DNA of 25,882 nucleotides from contig JBEVCD010000029.1 of the NCBI GenBank assembly GCA_040514265.1, positions 1 through 25,882 on the forward strand. Reading direction: 5' to 3'. The stretch comes from WYZ-LMO2 sp040514265. GTDB lineage: Archaea; Halobacteriota; Archaeoglobi; Archaeoglobales; Archaeoglobaceae. Below, one piece after another: positions 21,012-25,882 of the stretch. The notes under the pieces were generated by a model. That model was not told where the DNA came from, searched no databases, and saw nothing but the letters and a program-made list of their open reading frames with translations. Each line of letters begins with the position of its first letter. Position 1 is the first letter of the stretch. A program made the position numbers and the translations under genes.

Positions 21012-23411
21012 TCACCTCGGAGCCTTCTCACCGGCGTACTTCTCGTAGACCTCCTCCACGAGCGTCGGATTGAATCCCGCGTCGTACTTTCTGATCGGAC
21101 CTTCCAGTATCTTCTTCTTTTCCCAGTCTATCTTCCAGCCGTGTTCCTCTTCGAGCACCTTGAGCAATTCCTCCTTCATCTTGAGAGGCAGATCGGCTTC
21201 GCTCCTGACGTAGATGTGCCAGTCGTCTGGTAAACCGCCGAAGTACTTCTGGTGGAGCTCGATGTAGTGTGTGAGCTTTATCTGCCTCCCTTGGGCAGTG
21301 TCGTTCGGTCTTATGCAGAGGCGCGCGAGCTGCACGATCGCCTCCTCTTTAGTTTCGACCGCAACTAGCAGCGAGTCTGGAGCGGGCTCGATGGATACCT
21401 TTTGCCTCGTCTTAATGTCGTAGACCCACCACTTCTCCTTCCTCCAGAACTTACCGATGTATGCTCTGCGGTACTTCGTGCCGTGAGGTCCGACGACAAC
21501 CGGTACGCCGAGTCTGTTGAAGCCTGTTGCAATAGAAGCGGCTTTGTGGCTGTAGGGTCCCCAGCTGAACCCGACGGCACCGACTCTGTTCAGAACGTAG
21601 TCGGCGATCTCGGCGAAGTTTCCGCGAAGTGGGCGCATCGCAAAGATGTTGGCGATCTTTATCGCAGCTCCTGCAATGTGGGAGTTACTCACGCAGCTTC
21701 CGACGTTAACCAACCCGCCCGCGTCGAAAACTCCGGGGTACTTTTCGTAGAGCGTCTTGCCTTCCTCGTCCTTTATCATCCCTATGTCCATCGCGTGGCA
21801 GCCAGATGTCACCACGATGTAGCGGCGCTTCAGGAACTCCTCAAGTATCTCGACGATACTCTTCATCTCGTCTGGGAAGTTTATGCAGCCAACGGCTGCA
21901 ATAACTCCCGGAATCTGTCCGAAGACTATCGGCTGACCGACCTTCCTGATCTCGGTGTCTTGAATTGGTCCCCTTCCTACGCGGGTCTTGCCGCTCTTGT
22001 TGTACAGCTTGTCGAAGTTTGCGCGCATTATGACGTTCACTATTCTGATGCCCTTCGGACAGCTCTGCTCGCACTTGCCGCATGCTATGCACTGCTCCTC
22101 TAGCATGGCTAGCTTACTGATATCGCCGGTCTTCTGCGCGTGAGCCATTCCCTGATCTATCCGCAGGCTGTGCGGACACGTGAAGACACAGTTCATGCAC
22201 TGCGTGCACTTTTTGATCTCCTTCCAGAATTCCTCGTCGCTGGCAAAGAACTTGTACTTGCGGTCGCCGTACTTCTTGAACACGGCTTCCGCAACGAGCG
22301 GAGCCACCTGTCCGACCTTCTCCGGCACGGGTAGGAAGACTCCAGGCAGCTTTCCGCTCACCAGTGCGTCCACGATCTTTTCCACGCTCCAGTCACTCGC
22401 GTCCGGCAGACCTCTCGCTGCGGCGTCGCTCGTGGCTATCAGAGGTATCCCCATCTTCCTGCAGACTTCGAGTAGGTCAGCCCTTATGCACTGCTCGTCG
22501 CTGACAACGACGTCTGGCAGACCAGCCCTTATTACGCGGAGCTGGTAGCTTATGGGTCCGAATATCTTCGCCTTGGCGTTGTACCTCGTCATGTCATGGG
22601 CTGTGCAGCACAGACCAGCGATCTCGAAGTCGTCGAGTCTTCCCTGCTCTTCGAGGTAGTCGACGATCGGGCGGGAGTACATGACGTTGTGTCCGACTAC
22701 GACTATCACCGGCTTGTTCTTGTCTATTATTCCGAAGCCCGTGTCGACGAGAGGTGTATTGGGCTCGGCTTTCGGAAGGTTGTAAGCGACTATCTGCGCT
22801 ATGTCTGCAACCTCCATTCCGACGTGATCGGCTAAGCTGACGTGCATGGCTTTGCTCTCGTAGTCGAGGTAGCTCTCCTCATTCCCTATGTGCACCGCAT
22901 GCAAGACTTTAACGATCTCCCTTTCGACCCAGTCGAGAGCCTCTCTAAGGTCACCGAGAGTTCTCGGTTTTATTCCCACCACCGTCCTGATCAGCGGTGC
23001 TTCCACATTGACATCTCCACCGAGGTCGATCGGCAGGTCTTCGCCGTACTCCTCGATCAGGTGCTCTACGAGATGCCTTGCGTGTGCGGTGTGTGCAGCT
23101 GCACCTATGCAGCACGCTAGAGCGACGAGTCTGGCTTTAGCGGTCTTGAGGTCTATTCCGCACGCTCCTCGCTTGTTCATAGACAGGTCGCAGGGTCCCA
23201 TCGTGCAGAGGTTGCAGAAGTCCTGCATCGGGGCGTAGAAGGGTTCGTATCTCTCCAGCAGCTTGAGGTCCCACTTTCTAAGCTCAATTATTCCCGGTTT
23301 CGGCGTCGGACCGGCAGGCTCCCACTCTTCCTCTTCCTCTACGACCTTGCCAATCCTTATGCTTACGTTCTTGAGTTCGTCGACGAACAAGCCTTTGCCT
23401 ATTTCAAACAT
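21012..23411 (-). CDS. cdhA: Carbon monoxide dehydrogenase, ACDS alpha subunit
   Basis: CdhA interconverts CO2 and CO at a Ni-Fe-S C-cluster and supplies CO to CdhC. The 799-aa protein is full length. N-terminal cluster cysteines are C66, C69, C74 and C84 (FCNLCTMGPCDLS...GACG). Two ferredoxin-like [4Fe-4S] motifs, C402-x2-C405-x2-C408-x3-C412 and C441-x2-C444-x2-C447-x3-C451, mark it as the archaeal form, with extra clusters absent from bacterial CooS. Likely C-cluster ligands include H241 in VVVGHNVMYSRP, C308 in DEQCIR, C509 in VGCINFP, C538 in SGCHAMD and C573 in GSCVSNSH. GGTGGT (23419-23414) overlaps the rubredoxin stop and precedes ATG 23411. The operon order is winged helix - rubredoxin - cdhA - cdhB - 75-aa protein. 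Confidence 0.97.
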   Translation of the reverse strand: MFEIGKGLFVDELKNVSIRIGKVVEEEEEWEPAGPTPKPGIIELRKWDLKLLERYEPFYAPMQDFCNLCTMGPCDLSMNKRGACGIDLKTAKARLVALACCIGAAAHTAHARHLVEHLIEEYGEDLPIDLGGDVNVEAPLIRTVVGIKPRTLGDLREALDWVEREIVKVLHAVHIGNEESYLDYESKAMHVSLADHVGMEVADIAQIVAYNLPKAEPNTPLVDTGFGIIDKNKPVIVVVGHNVMYSRPIVDYLEEQGRLDDFEIAGLCCTAHDMTRYNAKAKIFGPISYQLRVIRAGLPDVVVSDEQCIRADLLEVCRKMGIPLIATSDAAARGLPDASDWSVEKIVDALVSGKLPGVFLPVPEKVGQVAPLVAEAVFKKYGDRKYKFFASDEEFWKEIKKCTQCMNCVFTCPHSLRIDQGMAHAQKTGDISKLAMLEEQCIACGKCEQSCPKGIRIVNVIMRANFDKLYNKSGKTRVGRGPIQDTEIRKVGQPIVFGQIPGVIAAVGCINFPDEMKSIVEILEEFLKRRYIVVTSGCHAMDIGMIKDEEGKTLYEKYPGVFDAGGLVNVGSCVSNSHIAGAAIKIANIFAMRPLRGNFAEIADYVLNRVGAVGFSWGPYSHKAASIATGFNRLGVPVVVGPHGTKYRRAYIGKFWRKEKWWVYDIKTRQKVSIEPAPDSLLVAVETKEEAIVQLARLCIRPNDTAQGRQIKLTHYIELHQKYFGGLPDDWHIYVRSEADLPLKMKEELLKVLEEEHGWKIDWEKKKILEGPIRKYDAGFNPTLVEEVYEKYAGEKAPR

Positions 23412-23419
23412 ACTACCAC

Positions 23420-23581
23420 CTACTCTATCCTCTCGAACTGGTCCTTGCTAGCTCCGCAGACCGGACAGACCCAGTCGTCCGGCAGGTCCTCCCACTTAGT
23501 TCCGGGAGCGATGTCGTTGTCCGGGTCGCCCTCGGCTTCGTCGTACACGTATCCGCAAACCTGGCACTGATACTTCGCCAA
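23420..23581 (-). CDS. Rubredoxin
   Basis: A 53-aa rubredoxin too short for many gene finders. It starts AKYQCQVCGYVYDEAEGDPD after the initiator and ends WVCPVCGASKDQFERIE. The two C-x2-C-G knuckles bind a single iron; the conserved Tyr, Trp and Gly/Asp/Pro residues of the family are present (GDPDNDIAPGTKWEDLPDDW). The start is TTG 23581, with GGGGTGAT about 5 nt upstream inside the stop region of the winged-helix gene; GTG 23590 in the same frame is an alternative that adds three residues. It is a one-electron carrier in the cytoplasm. Placement directly before cdhA suggests it may exchange electrons with CODH or protect it from oxygen; that is inference. Confidence 0.94.
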   Translation of the reverse strand: MAKYQCQVCGYVYDEAEGDPDNDIAPGTKWEDLPDDWVCPVCGASKDQFERIE

Positions 23582-23586
23582 ACCAA

Positions 23587-23835
23587 TCACCCCCCGTAGG
23601 CTAAATCCACACCGTCTTCGGTAAGGTGCAACTTTCCGTCCTTCTCCACAACAAAACCCTCCGCGATCAGCCAGTCGAGGTTGAACTTAAACTCGAAATC
23701 CGACAAATCCTGCAACTTTTTCCTGAGCTCTTCTCTCGTTATTCCCCCTTCACCGATCTTTTCTGCTATCCTTTTCCTTATGGGGTTCATAGCTGCTTTA
23801 AAAAGCCTCTCGTGCTGCTCTCTATCCCTTACCAT
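23587..23835 (-). CDS. Small winged-helix DNA-binding protein heading the cdhAB operon
   Basis: An 82-aa protein with a predicted winged-helix fold: AAMNPIRKRIAEKIGEG (helix 1), ITREELRKKLQDLSD (helix 2 and turn), FNLDWLIAEGFVVEKDGKLHLTEDG (recognition helix and wing). The M-N-P-I-R-[KR]-R start is common in ArsR/MarR-like archaeal regulators. It lacks a ligand-binding domain and any cysteine. It is translated from a leaderless mRNA: a strong TATA box (23862-23853) is about 22 nt upstream of ATG 23835. As the first gene of the rubredoxin-cdhA-cdhB operon it is a candidate autoregulator of carbon-monoxide dehydrogenase genes, but no operator could be confirmed. Confidence 0.8.
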   Translation of the reverse strand: MVRDREQHERLFKAAMNPIRKRIAEKIGEGGITREELRKKLQDLSDFEFKFNLDWLIAEGFVVEKDGKLHLTEDGVDLAYGG

Positions 23836-23852
23836 GCTAAAAGTTTGTTGAA

Positions 23853-23862
23853 CATATATAAA
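23853..23862 (-). promoter_or_regulatory. TATA box of the winged-helix/rubredoxin/cdhAB operon
   Basis: The minus strand reads TTTATATATG here, close to the archaeal consensus, preceded by an A-rich stretch (GAACAAAAGGG) that may be the BRE. Its centre is about 22-25 nt before the ATG at 23835, giving a leaderless transcript. Confidence 0.65.
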
Positions 23863-23883
23863 CCCTTTTGTTCGAAAGTCGAA

Positions 23884-24063
23884 TCAACAGTCGTAGTGTC
23901 TCCTCACTCTCTTTACACCGTCGATCTTCAGAACTTCCTCCGATTCGGCTTCGACTATCAGGTCGTAGTCGTAGTAAACTTCGTAAACGGCTTTGCAGAC
24001 CTCTTTGAGCTTAGAGATTACCTCCCTACGCTTCGAGGCGTCCACCCAGACCTCGAAGTACAT
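23884..24063 (-). CDS. Small Lrp/AsnC-like ligand-domain (RAM-like) protein
   Basis: A 59-aa protein, MYFEVWVDASKRREVISKLK..., with a beta-alpha-beta pattern and the YDYDLIVEAES segment seen in stand-alone RAM (Lrp/AsnC ligand-binding) domains, which usually read G-x-x-D-[LY]. It lacks a helix-turn-helix, so it would bind a ligand or other subunits, not DNA. It ends KRVRRHYDC. AACTTTTAAAACC at about 24080-24092 is a TATA-like element about 25 nt upstream, so the gene is probably leaderless and not part of the apgM transcript. The assignment is moderate because the protein is short. Confidence 0.62.
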   Translation of the reverse strand: MYFEVWVDASKRREVISKLKEVCKAVYEVYYDYDLIVEAESEEVLKIDGVKRVRRHYDC

Positions 24064-24093
24064 GGCGTGCCGGAGGTTACGAGGTTTTAAAAG

Positions 24094-25305
24094 TTAAGCG
24101 CCGAACTTTTCGGTGAGGTTCGTTAGGTCGAGGGCTATCCGTAGGAGGTCGACGCCCCTTATTCTGCAGAGACCTCCTTTGTAGGCTTCGAACTCCGAGA
24201 ACACGCGAACCTCGTCTCTTCTTACACCCTCGTACTTTATCGCCACCGGTACAGGATCAGCTGTGTGCTCTCTGACGCTAACCGGTGTGGAGTGGTCGGA
24301 GGTTACGATCACGCAGGCGTCGAGGTCGAGGAGCTTCGCGAGTTCGGCGTCGAGTCTCTCTATAAATTCAACCTTGCCGGAAAAGTCCCCGTCGTGTCCG
24401 AGTTCGTCAGCCGCTTTGAAGTGTAGAAGGACGACATCGCTCCTCTTCATCTCCTTCAGTGCAGCGTCGACCTTCGCCGCTACATTCGTGTTCCTGTTGC
24501 CGGTTGCGCCCTCCGGAGTTACAACTCTTCCCCCCACTATCGCTCCGACTCCCTTTATCAGAGCCGTTGCGGAAACAACGGAAAGCTTCAGTCCGTATCT
24601 GTCATTGAAGCTCTCCACGTGCGGTGTCGAGCCAGCTCCCCTCAGCAGAATCGCGTTAGCTTTCGGTAAACCCCTCGCAACCCTCTCAGCGTTCAGCGGG
24701 TGTTTTTCGAGAACCTCGTGGACCTTCCGCATGAACTCGTTCACTATCTCAGCTGTCCTGCTTGCGTCTTCGCTGAGAGGCTTGCACATCTTTACTTTCT
24801 CACCGATCCTCTTCGGATCGGTGTCGGTAACGTTAGCCGATAGCCCCTCCCCTCTGAATACGACAGCTGCTCGGTGCCCAGTTCCGCGCTCTATGAAAAA
24901 CTCGACAGGAAGTTCAACTTCTCTCCTTATCGCCTCGATAAGCTGTGATGTGTCCTGAATTCTCCCAGCCCTCCTGTCCACGACCACCTTGTCGAAGATG
25001 TCGCCCTCTCCCTCGACGGTTGCGAAGTTCGCTCTGAAAGCGACATCGCCTGGTTTGACCTCTATTCCAACACCGGCAGCCTCTATCGGTCCCCTACCGC
25101 CGTAGTATTTGTGCGGGTCATAACCGAGAAGCGCGAGATGGCTCGTGTCACTTCCCGGTCTGATTCCCGGCGCTATAGGGTCCATGATCCCGTTGATTCC
25201 GAGGTCGGCTATGGAATCCAAGTTTTCTTTTTTCGCCACGCTGAGTGGGGTCCTGCCGTTAATGGGTCTGTCGGGCATACCGTCAACTACCACGATCAGA
25301 ATCAA
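24094..25305 (-). CDS. apgM: 2,3-bisphosphoglycerate-independent phosphoglycerate mutase, archaeal type
   Basis: ApgM interconverts 2- and 3-phosphoglycerate in glycolysis and gluconeogenesis. The 403-aa protein belongs to the alkaline-phosphatase superfamily: metal ligand D8 in VVVDGMPDRP, the likely nucleophile S55 in GSDTSHLALLGYDP, YYGGRGPIEAAGVG, GTGHRAAVVF, HFKAADELGHDGD and VIVTSDHSTPV, which hold further metal ligands. The start is TTG 25305; GGTGAT about 6 nt upstream supports it and no ATG gives the family N-terminus. alba lies 34 nt upstream on the same strand, so the two may share a transcript. Length is normal for archaeal ApgM. Confidence 0.95.
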   Translation of the reverse strand: MILIVVVDGMPDRPINGRTPLSVAKKENLDSIADLGINGIMDPIAPGIRPGSDTSHLALLGYDPHKYYGGRGPIEAAGVGIEVKPGDVAFRANFATVEGEGDIFDKVVVDRRAGRIQDTSQLIEAIRREVELPVEFFIERGTGHRAAVVFRGEGLSANVTDTDPKRIGEKVKMCKPLSEDASRTAEIVNEFMRKVHEVLEKHPLNAERVARGLPKANAILLRGAGSTPHVESFNDRYGLKLSVVSATALIKGVGAIVGGRVVTPEGATGNRNTNVAAKVDAALKEMKRSDVVLLHFKAADELGHDGDFSGKVEFIERLDAELAKLLDLDACVIVTSDHSTPVSVREHTADPVPVAIKYEGVRRDEVRVFSEFEAYKGGLCRIRGVDLLRIALDLTNLTEKFGA

Positions 25306-25339
25306 CGTCGATCACCAAAAAAGAGAAGTTGAGGGGGTT

Positions 25340-25612
25340 TTATTCTTTACGGGCGAGAACGATTTCGATAGCCGATACGTTTACGGTTCCCTGCTCGCTC
25401 TCGATCTTCTCGGTCGATATCTTTATGTCCTTGACGTCGACCTCTGGTAGGAAGCGCTTCCTTACGATCTCTGCCACGTCGACCGCTCTGCTTATAGCCT
25501 TCCCCCTCGCCTTTATGGCGACCTCCTTAGCTCCGCTGTTGAACTGCGTCAAAACGGCTAAAACGTAGTTCATTACGGGCTTGTTTCCAACAAACACAGC
25601 ATTCTCTGCCAT
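25340..25612 (-). CDS. alba: Alba DNA/RNA-binding chromatin protein
   Basis: A 90-aa Alba protein that coats DNA and RNA in many archaea. The N-terminus MAENAVFVGNKPVMNYVLAV contains K11, in the position of the lysine that is acetylated in Sulfolobus Alba, followed by KARGKAISRAVDVAEIVRKRFLP and the beta hairpin KDIKISTEKIESEQGTVNVSAIEIVL. ATG 25612 is preceded by AAAGGAGGTCG, a strong ribosome site, and by a TATA box (25665-25655). The reading frame is open further upstream but those residues do not belong to the family and lie across the promoter. The gene is likely cotranscribed with apgM. Confidence 0.95.
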   Translation of the reverse strand: MAENAVFVGNKPVMNYVLAVLTQFNSGAKEVAIKARGKAISRAVDVAEIVRKRFLPEVDVKDIKISTEKIESEQGTVNVSAIEIVLARKE

Positions 25613-25654
25613 TTTCTCGACCTCCTTTGATTTTTTGCCGCCGACACTGCCTAG

Positions 25655-25665
25655 CTTTATTAAAC
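25655..25665 (-). promoter_or_regulatory. TATA box of alba
   Basis: The minus strand reads GTTTAATAAAG. It would start transcription near 25633 and leave a leader of about 20 nt that includes the AGGAGG ribosome site. Confidence 0.5.
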
Positions 25666-25712
25666 TTTCGGAAGTTGAGGTAAGAGTCTGTCCACTCAAC
25701 ACAAACACCGCC

Positions 25713-25882
25713 TCAGCTGATTGTAGTAGAGAACGGCTTGCAGTGATAGAGGAAAATCCTGATCCTCTGCTTGAGCGAAGAAAACACCGATTCAATTAAA
25801 CTACGCTTTCTGAATAACCAGGGAGCTTTATCAACGATGAATTTCGGCTTGTTCTCGCAGTAATTAAGAACTTCTCTGATGA
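25713..25882 (-). pseudogene. C-terminal remnant of an insertion-sequence transposase
   Basis: The minus frame, open from the window edge to TGA at 25715-25713, encodes 55 residues beginning IREVLNYCENKPKFIVDKAP, then WLFRKRSLIESVFSSLKQRI. This resembles the C-terminal part of DDE transposases of the kind found in archaeal IS elements, where an (N/S)xxE(S/R)xFxxLKxR segment contains the last catalytic Glu. The stretch expected between DKAPWL and the final helix seems too short, and the ending is abrupt, so it is probably a degraded copy. GTTGAGTGGACAGACTC, ending near 25683, could be part of a terminal inverted repeat, but the other end is outside the window. Confidence 0.55.

Noticed and set aside
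4327..23876. GTTCGAA present in both the cdhC leader (4327-4333) and the winged-helix operon promoter (23870-23876), as a shared operator.
   Set aside because: Only 7 bases, containing a common 6-bp palindrome, at different distances from the start; expected by chance in 26 kb.
1..25882. CRISPR arrays, tRNA or rRNA genes.
   Set aside because: No regularly spaced direct repeats and no tRNA-like or rRNA-like conserved sequence were seen on either strand.

Overview
The window reads as a chromosomal segment of a hyperthermophilic euryarchaeon, most likely an Archaeoglobus-like member of the Archaeoglobales. Supporting signs are the archaeal acetyl-CoA decarbonylase/synthase (ACDS) genes, coenzyme F420 (cofD) and probable methanofuran (mfnD) genes, archaeal-type GlyRS, ApgM, Nep1, HerA and Alba, TATA-box promoters about 25 nt upstream of leaderless starts, strong GGTGGT-type ribosome sites, and heavy AGG/AGA and ATA codon use. 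No methyl-coenzyme M reductase genes are present, but a 26 kb window cannot exclude a methanogen relative.

Layout. 1-80 is the tail of an AMP-forming acyl-CoA synthetase. 85-160 holds a C/D box guide sRNA on the minus strand. 230-3980 is an unrecognised locus: two small sequon-rich proteins, a large secreted protein and a broken fourth gene behind a 100-N assembly gap. All four share a related helical domain. 4018-4202 is a 53-aa four-cysteine protein whose ribosome site lies inside a perfect 26-bp palindrome. 4356-9555 is the acetyl-CoA synthase/corrinoid operon cdhC - 26-aa microprotein - cooC/acsF-like - cdhD - cdhE. It converges on glyS-cofD (minus, 12140-9556). A DMT exporter (plus) and thiL-nep1 (minus) follow. 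A second C/D box sRNA (14561-14615) lies between nep1 and a NYN-nuclease/mfnD pair. The minus-strand operon sucC-sucD-S4/methyltransferase-herA covers 20182-16069. The second ACDS operon (minus, 23835-20219) runs winged-helix protein - rubredoxin - cdhA - cdhB - 75-aa protein. A small RAM-like protein, apgM and alba follow, and the window ends in a degraded transposase.

How the genes work together. The two cdh operons together encode all five ACDS subunits: CODH (CdhA/CdhB), acetyl-CoA synthase (CdhC) and the corrinoid methyl carrier (CdhD/CdhE), plus a nickel-insertion ATPase. This is the carbonyl branch of the Wood-Ljungdahl pathway. Succinyl-CoA synthetase, phosphoglycerate mutase and ThiL are central metabolism. 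CofD and MfnD make C1-pathway cofactors. Nep1, the guide sRNAs, GlyRS and the S4-methyltransferase form an RNA-modification/translation group. The items most worth a second look are the 26-aa microprotein that mimics the C-terminal tail of CdhC, the tandem sequon-rich protein family, and the two C/D box sRNAs with exact 12-nt guides.
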